Assembly: GCF_045863935.1 (NCBI RefSeq)
Contig: NZ_BTVP01000010.1
Coordinates: forward strand, 31,393 to 95,392
Origin: Parvibaculum sp045863935
GTDB taxonomy: Bacteria > Pseudomonadota > Alphaproteobacteria > Parvibaculales > Parvibaculaceae
Reading direction: 5' to 3'
Length of the DNA stretch: 64,000 nucleotides
The notes beneath the pieces were generated by a model that did not search any database, was not told the DNA's origin, and saw only the letters and a program-made list of their open reading frames with translations. The translations under genes and the position numbers were made by a program. Of the stretch, positions 45,153 through 53,599 are shown one piece after another. Positions within the stretch are counted from its first letter, which is position 1; each line of letters opens with the position of its first letter.

Positions 45153-46240
45153 GCCGCCCAGCCCTGCATGACCGCCGCCTCATGGCGCACGCGCTCCGGC
45201 GAACCCAGCAACTGCCGGTTGAGCCCGATCCGCTTGAACCAGTAATGCAGGCCGAGGAGATCGGTAAAGCCCATGCCGCCATGCACCTCCGTCGCGGTGC
45301 GCGCGACGAAGCGGCCGACCTCGCCCGTCATGCCCTTGGCATGCGCCGCCATCAGGCTCGCCTCGTCGGGCATCGTGTCGAAGGCATGCGCCGCATACCA
45401 GACGAGCGAGCGGCAGGGTTCGAGTTCCGATGCCATCTCGGCGCACATATGCTTCACCGCCTGGAAGGAGCCGATGACGCGGCCGAACTGCTTGCGCTCG
45501 CCCGCATAGGCCACAGCCTTCTCGATCATCATCCAGCCCGCGCCCAGCGTGTCGGCGGCAAGCATCACCCGGCCGGCGTCGATCATGCGGCGAAGCGTGG
45601 CCGCGGCGTCGCCAGACGAAAGTGCCTCCGCTTCCACATTGTCGAATTGAAGCTCGCTGAGCCCTCTCGTCAGGTCGATGGATGTGAGCCTCACCTTGGT
45701 GAGCCCCTTCGCATCGCCCTTCACGAGATGAAGCCCGCCCGCCTTGTCGGCAACGACAAGGACGTCTGCCGCCTCCGCCTCAAGTACAAAGAGCGACTTG
45801 CCGTTGAGCTTGCCCCCGGCGGCGGTCACGCCCGCACCCTCGCGCGCGCCCGACGCCGCCTCCGCGAGGGCAACGCCCGCCTTCGCTTCGCCGCTTGCGA
45901 ACTTCGGCAGCCATGCTTCCTGCTGCGCCTTGGACCCCGCGCCCGCAATCGCGATGGGCGCCATGACCGCCGTCGCCGCAAAACCCGCAGGCGTCACATA
46001 GCGCCCGAGCATCTCGGCAACGAGCGCCGCGTCGAGCAGCGTCATCCCCATCCCGCCATGCGCCTCCGGCACCATCATGCCGTAAACGCCGAGTTCGGCG
46101 AGCGCGTGAGCGATATCCGCCGCGTCCGTTTCGCCCTTGTCTGCCGCCGCGCGCACGCGCTCCAGCGGCGACACGCGCTCCAGCGTTCCCCGCACACTTT
46201 CCTGAAGCAGTTTCTGGTCTTCCGACAATCCGAATTCCAT
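45149..46240 (-). CDS. acyl-CoA dehydrogenase family protein (small partner)
   Basis: A 363-aa flavoprotein of the acyl-CoA dehydrogenase family. The N-terminal helical domain is followed by the beta-barrel (GVALAEAASG) and the C-terminal FAD-binding helices (ARTATEVHGGMGFTDLLGLH). It begins 12 bp after the stop of a second acyl-CoA dehydrogenase gene. Pairs like this often form alpha2beta2 enzymes that desaturate long, branched, pimeloyl- or steroid-derived acyl-CoAs. The substrate is unknown. Confidence 0.9.
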   Translation of the reverse strand: MEFGLSEDQKLLQESVRGTLERVSPLERVRAAADKGETDAADIAHALAELGVYGMMVPEAHGGMGMTLLDAALVAEMLGRYVTPAGFAATAVMAPIAIAGAGSKAQQEAWLPKFASGEAKAGVALAEAASGAREGAGVTAAGGKLNGKSLFVLEAEAADVLVVADKAGGLHLVKGDAKGLTKVRLTSIDLTRGLSELQFDNVEAEALSSGDAAATLRRMIDAGRVMLAADTLGAGWMMIEKAVAYAGERKQFGRVIGSFQAVKHMCAEMASELEPCRSLVWYAAHAFDTMPDEASLMAAHAKGMTGEVGRFVARTATEVHGGMGFTDLLGLHYWFKRIGLNRQLLGSPERVRHEAAVMQGWAA

Positions 46241-46252
46241 ATTCCCGCTCCC

Positions 46253-47446
46253 TCAAGCCTTCGCCGGTTTCGGCTCGCGCGGCATGCCGAGCCCGCGTTC
46301 CGAGATGATGTTCTTCTGAATTTGCGCCGTGCCTCCGCCGATGATGAGGCCGAGGTCGAACATGTAGCGGTGCTGCCAGCTCCCATGCGCGCGCAGATGC
46401 GGGCTGTCGCCGTAAAGCACGCCGATTTCGCCCAGCGCGTCGATGGCGAGCGCGGCAAGCTGATGATTGATCTCGCAGCCCTGCAACTTCACGATCAGCC
46501 GCGCGATACCCGGATCTTCCTTTTTCAGCGACGCCGTCAGCAGCCGGAGCCCGTGGAACTGCATCGCGAACACCCGCGCCTGCAACTGCATCAGCCGGTC
46601 GCGATAGACCGGGTGGTCGATCAGCCGCGTTCCGTCCACCGTCTCCTCATGCATGAGGTCGACGATTTCCTTCAGCCGCGTTCCCGCCTGGTTCGGATCG
46701 CCAAGCATGCCGCGCTCATGCTTGAGCGTCGCATTGGCCACGAACCAGCCCTGCCCGCGTCCGGCGACGATGTCCTTCTGCGGCACGCGCACATCGGTGA
46801 AGAAGACTTCGTTGAATTCGGCATGTCCCGTCATCGTCTTCAGGGGACGCACCTCGATCCCCGGCGTCGTCATCGGGAAGATGAGATAGGAAATGCCCTC
46901 ATGCTTCTTCGCGTCGGGCTCCGTGCGCACAAGGCAGAAGATCATGTCGGCGGCATGCGCCGTCGAGGTCCAGATCTTCTGGCCGTTGATGATGAAGTCG
47001 TCGCCGTCTTCCGTCGCCCTGGTCTGCAGCGAAGCGAGGTCCGAGCCCGAACCCGGTTCCGAATAGCCCTGGCACCAGACGACCTCGCCCTTGAGCGTCG
47101 GCTCGATCCACTTCTTCTTCTGTTCTTCCGTGCCGAGTTCGAGAAGCGTCGGCACCAGCATCGAAATGCCCTGGTTCGCGATCCCCATGGGAAGCTTCGC
47201 GAGCGTGAACTCCTCCGCGATGATCCGCGACTTCAGGATGTCGGGCTCAGCACCATAACCGCCATATTCCTTCGGGATCGTCCGCGCCGTAAGTCCGTGC
47301 TCGATCAGCAGGCACTGCCAGGCAAGCGATTCCTCGGAAGGCCGCGCCACGCCGAAGCGTTTCGGCGCCTTGTCCTTGTGCCTGGCAATGAAATCGCGCA
47401 CCTCTGCGCGGAAAGCGTCGTATTCGGGCCCGTAAGCGAGATCCAT
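46253..47446 (-). CDS. acyl-CoA dehydrogenase (large partner)
   Basis: A 397-aa protein from ATG 47446, with GGGAGA 6 bp upstream; an extension to 47482 is possible. FAD/substrate-domain motifs are clear: WCQGYSEPGSGSDLASLQT and INGQKIWTSTAHAAD. The C-terminal segment reads GGGTAQIQKNIISERGLG where many family members have EGT-x-E-I-Q. It probably transfers electrons from an acyl-CoA to ETF as part of a heteromeric enzyme with the next product. Confidence 0.93.
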   Translation of the reverse strand: MDLAYGPEYDAFRAEVRDFIARHKDKAPKRFGVARPSEESLAWQCLLIEHGLTARTIPKEYGGYGAEPDILKSRIIAEEFTLAKLPMGIANQGISMLVPTLLELGTEEQKKKWIEPTLKGEVVWCQGYSEPGSGSDLASLQTRATEDGDDFIINGQKIWTSTAHAADMIFCLVRTEPDAKKHEGISYLIFPMTTPGIEVRPLKTMTGHAEFNEVFFTDVRVPQKDIVAGRGQGWFVANATLKHERGMLGDPNQAGTRLKEIVDLMHEETVDGTRLIDHPVYRDRLMQLQARVFAMQFHGLRLLTASLKKEDPGIARLIVKLQGCEINHQLAALAIDALGEIGVLYGDSPHLRAHGSWQHRYMFDLGLIIGGGTAQIQKNIISERGLGMPREPKPAKA

Positions 47447-47603
47447 TGCCGTCTCCCGTCGGCGCGGCATTGTGAGCCGCACTCTGTTCTGAGTTATCTG
47501 GCGGGAAGTTTAGCGTCCCTAACGATTTCGTAAAGCAGCGCCGCGCGGGAAACAAAATCCGCCGCGCGACCTTGCGTAAAATCGGGATGGGATTCCGGAA
47601 AAG

Positions 47604-49802
47604 TCAGGCGGCCGTGCCCGCTGCCTTCGCCTCGCCACGCAGGCCCCCTGCCGGCGAATTGCGCAGGAAGACCTCGAATTCGGCCGCGGGCATCGGGCGT
47701 CCGGCAAAATATCCCTGCACCTCGTCGCAGCCAAGCGCCTCCAGGCGCTCGTACTGGTCGGCCGTTTCGACACCCTCCGCCACCACCTTCATACCGAGCG
47801 CATGCGCAAGGTCGATGATGACCTTGGGGATCACATGCCCGTCGCGCCGGTCGGCGACATCGTGAACGAAGCTGCGGTCGATCTTGAGCCGCTTGACGGG
47901 GAAGCGCTTGAGATAGGCGAGCGAGGAATAACCCGTGCCGAAATCGTCGATGCCGATGCCGATACCGAGCCCGCGCAGACGGCGCAGTGTGCCGATCACC
48001 ACGTCGACATCCTGCATCACCATGCTTTCGGTGACTTCGAGTTCGAGATATTGCGGCGAGAGACCGTTCCGGATCAGCGTATTCGCGATCGTATCCGTCA
48101 GGTCCGTCCGCCTGAGGTCGATGGCCGAAACGTTCACCGCCAGGCCGATCTTCGTCAATCCCTGGTCCTGCCATTCCCGGTTCTGCCGGCAGGCTTCGTT
48201 CAGCACCCACTTCGTCAGCGGCACGACAAGCCCGCTCCGCTCCGCGACAGGAATGAAGAGCGAAGGCGGCACATAGCCGCGCTCCTCGTGACGCCAGCGG
48301 ACAAGCGCTTCCGCGCCGACGACGCGGCCGCTCGTAACGTCGACCTTCGGCTGGTAGAAAAGCGTGAGCTGATCCTTTGCGAGCGCAGCGCGAAGGTCGC
48401 GCTCGATCGTGTTGCGCTCGATCGCGCGCAAATGAAGTTCGTGCCTGTAGAGCACGCAGGCTCCCGCGCCTTCGAGCTTCGCGCGCGACAGCGCAAGGTC
48501 GGCATTCTTGATCAGCACATCGGCGTCGCGCCCATCTTGCGGATAGAGCGTGAGGCCGACGCAGGCTGCTTGCTGCACATCCTGCGAGCCGAGCCGGAAA
48601 GGAGCACCGACGGCACGCACGAGACGGCTCGCAAGCTGCAGCGCGTCATCCGCATTCTTGATGCCGGGCATGATGACGCCGAATTCGTCGCCGCCGATGC
48701 GCGCAACCGTATCGCCCTCGCGCGCGCAGCCGCGCAGGATTTCCGCCGTGCGCTGCAACAGCTTGTCGCCCGCATCGTGTCCCAGCGTGTCGTTCACATC
48801 CTTGAAATTGTCGAGATTGAGGATCATCACCCCGACATTGCGCGCTCCGGCATTGTGCCCATTCAGCTTTTCGCCCGCTCCGACATCGGCTGCAAGCTGC
48901 GCCTTGAAATGCCCCCGGTTGCCGAGCCCGGTAAGCCCGTCCGTCGCGGCAAGCACAACGAGCCGCGCCTCACCGTCCGACTTTGCCCGAAAAGAGTCGG
49001 AGAGAGCGCGAGCGATGATGCCGATTTCGTCGTCCGGTCCCGCCGCTTCCGCCTTGCCCTCGCCGCCCGTCTCGGCATAGCGCTTGAGCGCCTCGATAGG
49101 CGCGACGACGACGCGGTGAACGAGCAACGACAACGACAGGATCGCGAGGATGACCGCAATGACGAGCCAGGTCATCAGGTGCCATGCGTCCGCCACGGTC
49201 TGCGAGGCAAGCAGGTCCGTATCGACGCGGATGAGAACAGTCGCAATCCGGTTCATGCGCGGGAAGTCGGCGGCGAGCGCGTAGTCGCCGGGATATCGGC
49301 CATAGCCGCCGAGCCGTCTCTGCTGCGCGACCGCCTGCGTTTTGCCGGGTTCGAGGTCGTCCTCGATCTCGACCGGTTTGCCCTTCCATGAGGGAAGCGA
49401 GGACAGCACGATCAACCCATCGGCGTCCGCAACCGCCGCGCCCTTGAGCGTCGTCGCGCCCGCCACTGCCTGGATCACCGGCTCGATGTCGGCAAACGTC
49501 TCCGCGTTCCGCGCGGCATAGGCGATGGCATCGCCCACACCCGCCGCGCGCGACCATGCCCTGAGCTCAAGGCTTGTGCGGAAATCGTAGAGCGTATAGG
49601 CGCCGCTCAGCACGAGCATGACGGCGCCGATCAGCGTGAGCAAGCTCACCACCTTGGCGCGAACGGAAACGAAATGGTCCGAGATTTTCGCGCGCAACAA
49701 GGCGTGTGCCGCCCGCAGTCTCGCGGATGGCGGCAACGCACCTGCATCTTGACGGGAAACCGGTCTGGGTTCGGCTCCCTCTCCCGTGCCTCGCTCGGCC
49801 AC
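47604..49802 (-). CDS. bifunctional GGDEF-EAL signalling protein
   Basis: A 732-aa protein. A membrane span near residue 60, a periplasmic region to about 210 and a second span (WLVIAVILAILSLSLLVH) with a HAMP-like segment precede the catalytic part. GGDEF is intact (ARIGGDEFGV), with the inhibitory RxxD site at the expected place (REGD plus five residues). The EAL domain is also intact (EALVRW, DDFGTGYSSL). It can in principle both make and break c-di-GMP in response to an envelope signal. It contrasts with the degenerate protein at 37983-39695. Confidence 0.94.
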   Translation of the reverse strand: MAERGTGEGAEPRPVSRQDAGALPPSARLRAAHALLRAKISDHFVSVRAKVVSLLTLIGAVMLVLSGAYTLYDFRTSLELRAWSRAAGVGDAIAYAARNAETFADIEPVIQAVAGATTLKGAAVADADGLIVLSSLPSWKGKPVEIEDDLEPGKTQAVAQQRRLGGYGRYPGDYALAADFPRMNRIATVLIRVDTDLLASQTVADAWHLMTWLVIAVILAILSLSLLVHRVVVAPIEALKRYAETGGEGKAEAAGPDDEIGIIARALSDSFRAKSDGEARLVVLAATDGLTGLGNRGHFKAQLAADVGAGEKLNGHNAGARNVGVMILNLDNFKDVNDTLGHDAGDKLLQRTAEILRGCAREGDTVARIGGDEFGVIMPGIKNADDALQLASRLVRAVGAPFRLGSQDVQQAACVGLTLYPQDGRDADVLIKNADLALSRAKLEGAGACVLYRHELHLRAIERNTIERDLRAALAKDQLTLFYQPKVDVTSGRVVGAEALVRWRHEERGYVPPSLFIPVAERSGLVVPLTKWVLNEACRQNREWQDQGLTKIGLAVNVSAIDLRRTDLTDTIANTLIRNGLSPQYLELEVTESMVMQDVDVVIGTLRRLRGLGIGIGIDDFGTGYSSLAYLKRFPVKRLKIDRSFVHDVADRRDGHVIPKVIIDLAHALGMKVVAEGVETADQYERLEALGCDEVQGYFAGRPMPAAEFEVFLRNSPAGGLRGEAKAAGTAA

Positions 49803-49887
49803 TTCTGTCCTTCCGCGTCGGGAAACCGGACAAGCCGGTTGTTGCGTGAACTCAGCCGTTTATAATGGGAAGGGCCCTAAAATTGAG

Positions 49888-50700
49888 TTACGCCGGCGGA
49901 AGCTGTGCGCCTTGATTGTCCCGAAACGGCACGATTGTTACCGGACTTGCCGGTGAGGCCGGGCGCGCGGCCAGCCGCAGGCCCTTCCGCCAGAGCCGGA
50001 ACGCTTCGACATGGATGCCCGCGATCACTTTCAGCGTCATCAGCGGATAGCGGAAGAAGACACTGAGAAGCGCCGCATCGCCGAAAGACACCGCCTTGCC
50101 CGAGAAGGAGGCCGTGAGCAGCGCCCCCTCGCCGTCGCTTTCGCGGATCGTCATGGCGAACCGCTTTCCCGGCCTGAGCAGTTTGAACCGGTAGCGCCCG
50201 CCAACAGGAATGAAAGGCGAGACATAGAAAGCCTTGTCGCATTCCTGGGTCAGCGTCTCCGTTTCCCCGTCCTCGACCGGAATGAGATAGCTGTGCCGGT
50301 CGCCGAACGTATTGTTGACCTCGTAGAGCATGGCCGCGAGCGATCCGTCCGCGCGATGGCAGAAATAGAGCGTCAGCGGATTGAAGGCATAGCCGAGGAT
50401 GCGCGGAAAGCTGAGCGCGAGAATGCGCCCGCCGCCGGTGTCGATCCCGGCCCGCAAAAGTTGTGCTTCCACCCATTGCCGCACCGGCCGCCCCGAGCCG
50501 TCGCCATGGTCGCGGTCGTGAAAGCTGAAAAGCGAAAACCGGTTATGCGCGAACAGCCGGGTTCGCCGTGCGAGGTCCGGCAGGTCGTCGAGATCGAGCA
50601 GCATGTAGAAGACGCGGTAGGAAAGCTCGTGCGCGCGCGGGCGAAGGCGTTTGTGGAACACCACACCCTCATAGAGCCGCGATTGCATTTCTCCGCTCAC
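49888..50700 (-). CDS. DUF1365 family protein
   Basis: A 270-aa protein, family length, starting in an ATGA overlap with the oxidoreductase stop. Family marks are LYEGVVFHKRLRPRAHELSY at the N-terminus, FNPLTLYFCHRADGSLAA and SPFIPVGGRYRF. Proteins of this family sit next to flavin amine-oxidase-like genes and, in Rhodobacter, in the RpoE/ChrR singlet-oxygen regulon linked to fatty-acid modification. The biochemical role is uncertain. Confidence 0.9.
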   Translation of the reverse strand: MSGEMQSRLYEGVVFHKRLRPRAHELSYRVFYMLLDLDDLPDLARRTRLFAHNRFSLFSFHDRDHGDGSGRPVRQWVEAQLLRAGIDTGGGRILALSFPRILGYAFNPLTLYFCHRADGSLAAMLYEVNNTFGDRHSYLIPVEDGETETLTQECDKAFYVSPFIPVGGRYRFKLLRPGKRFAMTIRESDGEGALLTASFSGKAVSFGDAALLSVFFRYPLMTLKVIAGIHVEAFRLWRKGLRLAARPASPASPVTIVPFRDNQGAQLPPA

Positions 50701-52073
50701 GCCGCTTCCCTCGCCTGTCGCGCGAGATGGATGCGCCCCGACGCATTCTCGACCGTCCAGGGCCGTTGCACGCCACCAAGCTCCTCCGCCACCGCAAGTC
50801 CGGCCTGCAATCCGTCCTCATGGAAGCCGGAGCCGAAATAGGCGCCGCAGAACCATGTCCGCCGCCTGCCCTGAAGCTGCCAGAGCGCGCGCTGCGCGGC
50901 AAAGGCGCCCGCATCGAAGATCGGATGATCGTAGTCGATCCGCGTCACGACGGTTCCCGGCGCGGGCGCATGCGAGGGATTGAGTGTGACGAAAAGTTGC
51001 CGCTCCGTCGGCAGAGCCTGCAGCCGGTTCATCCAGTAGCTCACGCAGACCGGGCTTCCCGCACCGCCGCCCATGTAATTCCAGCTTGCCCAGACGCGCC
51101 GCTCGCGCGGCATGAAGCTCGCATCGGAATGCAGCCAGGCGACATTGCGCTGATAGGGCATCGCGCCGAGAATATTCGTTTCTTCCGGACCGGCATCGCC
51201 GAGCATCGCCAATGCCTCGTCGCTATGCGAGGCAATGACGATGTGATCGTAGCGCTCGCTCCCGCCGCGCTCGTCCCTCACCGTAACGCCCGCCGCATCG
51301 CGCTCGACACGGGCAACGCCGGCGCCACAACGGATGCGCCCCTCGAGCGTTTGCGTGAGTTTCTTCACATATTCGCGCGAGCCGCCGGTCACCGTCCGCC
51401 AGGCCGGCCGGTTCTTCAGGCGCATCAGCCCGTGATTGTCGAAGAAGCGCAGAAAGGCGAGCGCCGGAAACCGCTCAACCTGTTCGACCGGGAGCGACCA
51501 GATCGCCGCACACATCGGCAACAGGTGATCGTCGCGCAGGCTCGCCGAATAACCCTGCTCGCGCAGGAAGTCGCCGAGCGGCTTCTCGTCGAGCCCCTCC
51601 GCGAACATGAGCGCAGGTGCCGCGCGATAGAGCTTCACGATGTCGCCGATCATCCGCCACATGCGAAGGGAAGCGATGTTGCGCCGGTCCGCGAACAATC
51701 CGTTGAGCCCGGAGCCCGAATATTCGAAGCGCCGCCGCCCGCCCGTATCGAGCGATGCCGCGAACGACATGTTGCTTTCCTGCGTCGCGACGCCGAGATG
51801 TGCGAACATCGCGGTGAGGTTCGGGTAGTTCGCTTCATTGTAGACGATGAAGCCCGTATCGACCGGCACCTCGCCTTCCGGACAATCGGCAACGACCGTG
51901 TTCGAGTGTCCGCCCGGTCGCGCGGCTTTCTCGTAAACCGTGACGTCATGGCGCGAGGAGAGAAGCCATGCGGCGGCAAGACCTGAAATGCCGGTTCCCG
52001 CGACGGCGATCCTGAGCCTTGGGCCGGAGCGCCGCTCGATGGGGGACGCGGCGCGGTCGTCGAAGGGAACCAT
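50697..52073 (-). CDS. FAD-dependent amine-oxidase-like oxidoreductase
   Basis: A 458-aa protein from ATG 52073. The frame is open much further upstream, but that part overlaps the divergent sigma-factor gene. RIAVAGTGISGLAAAWLL is the FAD-binding Rossmann motif, and KAARPGGHSNTV and VDTGFIVYNE follow as in NAD(P)/FAD oxidoreductases paired with DUF1365. By analogy with Rhodobacter ECF11 regulons it may act on membrane fatty acids during photo-oxidative stress. An ECF11-like promoter lies just upstream. Confidence 0.9.
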   Translation of the reverse strand: MVPFDDRAASPIERRSGPRLRIAVAGTGISGLAAAWLLSSRHDVTVYEKAARPGGHSNTVVADCPEGEVPVDTGFIVYNEANYPNLTAMFAHLGVATQESNMSFAASLDTGGRRRFEYSGSGLNGLFADRRNIASLRMWRMIGDIVKLYRAAPALMFAEGLDEKPLGDFLREQGYSASLRDDHLLPMCAAIWSLPVEQVERFPALAFLRFFDNHGLMRLKNRPAWRTVTGGSREYVKKLTQTLEGRIRCGAGVARVERDAAGVTVRDERGGSERYDHIVIASHSDEALAMLGDAGPEETNILGAMPYQRNVAWLHSDASFMPRERRVWASWNYMGGGAGSPVCVSYWMNRLQALPTERQLFVTLNPSHAPAPGTVVTRIDYDHPIFDAGAFAAQRALWQLQGRRRTWFCGAYFGSGFHEDGLQAGLAVAEELGGVQRPWTVENASGRIHLARQAREAA

Positions 52074-52108
52074 GAATGAAGCCTCTGGAGAATGAACGCG
52101 AACTGCCT

Positions 52109-52138
52109 TGCTTACGCGGCATCCCTGGCCGCGGATCA
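52109..52138 (-). promoter_or_regulatory. ECF11-type promoter for the oxidoreductase/DUF1365 pair
   Basis: On the minus strand TGATCC (52138-52133) is followed after 18 bp by TAAGCA (52114-52109). This fits the TGATCC/TAAGA-type promoter used by RpoE-ChrR systems. The start codon is about 36 bp downstream of the -10 box. Confidence 0.6.
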
Positions 52139-52222
52139 CAGACCCGCCTTGAGGTCCGCCCGCAATCGCTTTCGCCGGGGCGTTTTTCTCCCTAGACTCA
52201 GGCCCGAAGGCCGACTTCCGGG

Positions 52223-52252
52223 TGATCCGCACCGGCCGGGCGCGCGTATGCC
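52223..52252 (+). promoter_or_regulatory. ECF11-type promoter for the sigma/anti-sigma operon
   Basis: TGATCC (52223-52228) is followed after the same 18 bp by TATGCC (52247-52252), with a leader of about 80 nt to ATG 52341. It would give autoregulation, as is usual for ECF operons. The -10 match is weaker than in the divergent copy. Confidence 0.5.
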
Positions 52253-52340
52253 CCATATGCCGATGCAAACCGCATTCGAGATCAGACCGGCCCGAACCGT
52301 CCGCCAGAACTGGCGGCCGCATTTGAGAAAGCTGGGCCTG

Positions 52341-52925
52341 ATGGACCGCGACCAAGCGTCGGAAGAAACGCCCCCGGAGAGCCCCGAGGAGATGGCCGCG
52401 CTGATCGCCGCCATCGCCCGCGATGCCGACCGGACGGCTTTCGCCCGCTTGTTCGGCTATTACGCGCCGCGTCTGAAATCCTATCTCCGGCGCATGCGCG
52501 TGGACGAGCGTCTGGCCGAAGACCTCGCCCAGGAAGCGATGCTCACCGTCTGGCGCAAGGCGGCGCTCTTCGATCCCGAAAAGGCGTCCGCCGGCACATG
52601 GATTTTCACCATCGCGCGTAACCGCTTCATCGACACGGTGCGCCGCGAGCGCAGGCCCGACTTCGATCCTCTGGACCCGATGCTGCAGCCAGAGGAGGCG
52701 CGTCCCGCCGACGAGGAAATGGCCGGCGCCGAAATCAGTGTCCGCGTCCGCGCCGCGCTCACGGAGCTTCCGCCCGATCAGGCGGAAGTGGTCGAGCTTT
52801 CCTTTCTCGAGGGCCTGCCGCATTCGGCCATCGCCGAGCGGCTGGGTCTCCCTCTCGGCACGGTGAAATCCCGGTTGAGACTTGCTTTCGCCCGTCTCAG
52901 GACGGCGCTGGAGGATTTGAAATGA
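52341..52925 (+). CDS. rpoE: ECF sigma factor of the RpoE/ECF11 type
   Basis: A 194-aa protein from ATG 52341; the open frame reaches 52092 but that would give a non-family extension. Region 2 (FARLFGYYAPRLKSYLRRM, LAEDLAQEAMLTVWRKA) and region 4 (LTELPPDQAEVVELSFLEGL, GLPLGTVKSRLRLAFARLR) are complete. Its stop overlaps the ChrR-like gene as ATGA. In characterised relatives it directs the singlet-oxygen response. Confidence 0.93.
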   Translation: MDRDQASEETPPESPEEMAALIAAIARDADRTAFARLFGYYAPRLKSYLRRMRVDERLAEDLAQEAMLTVWRKAALFDPEKASAGTWIFTIARNRFIDTVRRERRPDFDPLDPMLQPEEARPADEEMAGAEISVRVRAALTELPPDQAEVVELSFLEGLPHSAIAERLGLPLGTVKSRLRLAFARLRTALEDLK

Positions 52926-53596
52926 ACGCCCGCACGCAGCGCAGAACGGTAACGCATCGCCTCGGCGACGAGTGGCTGATGGCCTATGCCGCGGGGACGC
53001 TGAGCGAGGGCCAGTCGCTGCTCGTCGCCTCGCATCTGAGCTATCTCGATGACGCGGCCACCCGCCTTGCCACGGCCGAGGCGGCGGGCGGCGCATTGGT
53101 CGAAGCCCTCCGGCCCGACACCATGTCGCCCGACGCGCTGGCAAGGACGCTCGCTCTTCTCGACGCGCCCGCGCCCGCGCCGCGCGCCGCACATGCCTTG
53201 CCCGGCGATCCCCTGCCGCCGCCGCTGCGTGCCTGGCTCGGCGGCAAGAGCGTGGACGAACTTCCCTGGAGCTATCTTGGTCCGGGCATGAAGAAGGTGA
53301 AGCTCTGGCGCGGCGGCCCGAACGACCAGCGCCTCTGGATGCTGCGCGCCGCGCCCGGCGTGAAGATTCCCGAGCATGGCCACAGCGGCACCGAACTCGT
53401 CCTCGTGCTGAAGGGAAGCCTCGAAGACCCGCATGGTATCTTCCACACAGGCGACGTCGAGGAGTGCGACGGCAGCCTCTCGCATGGTCTGAAGATCGGC
53501 GGCGAGGAAGAATGCATCTGCCTCGCCGTCACCGAAGGTCCGACGCGCTTCAAGGGCTGGATCGCGAAGCTTCTCCAGCCCTTCATCGGGCTCTGA
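52922..53596 (+). CDS. chrR: ChrR-family anti-sigma factor with cupin domain
   Basis: A 224-aa protein. The N-terminal anti-sigma part keeps His12 and His38, but the paired cysteines of the HxxxCxxC zinc motif are replaced by Leu42 and Ala45. The C-terminal cupin keeps the full ChrR-like ligand set: HGHSGTE supplies H-x-H-x3-E, and another His follows 30 residues after the Glu. It should bind and inhibit the sigma factor encoded just upstream, but zinc use in its N-terminal domain must differ. Confidence 0.9.
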   Translation: MNARTQRRTVTHRLGDEWLMAYAAGTLSEGQSLLVASHLSYLDDAATRLATAEAAGGALVEALRPDTMSPDALARTLALLDAPAPAPRAAHALPGDPLPPPLRAWLGGKSVDELPWSYLGPGMKKVKLWRGGPNDQRLWMLRAAPGVKIPEHGHSGTELVLVLKGSLEDPHGIFHTGDVEECDGSLSHGLKIGGEEECICLAVTEGPTRFKGWIAKLLQPFIGL

Positions 53597-53599
53597 AGG

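Noticed and set aside
44699..47533. A 944-codon plus-strand open frame
   Set aside because: It lies opposite three well-supported genes (SemiSWEET and two acyl-CoA dehydrogenases) and has no domain.
52092..52340. N-terminal extension of the sigma factor from ATG 52092
   Set aside because: It would add 83 non-family residues and cover the predicted promoters; ATG 52341 gives the normal ECF length.
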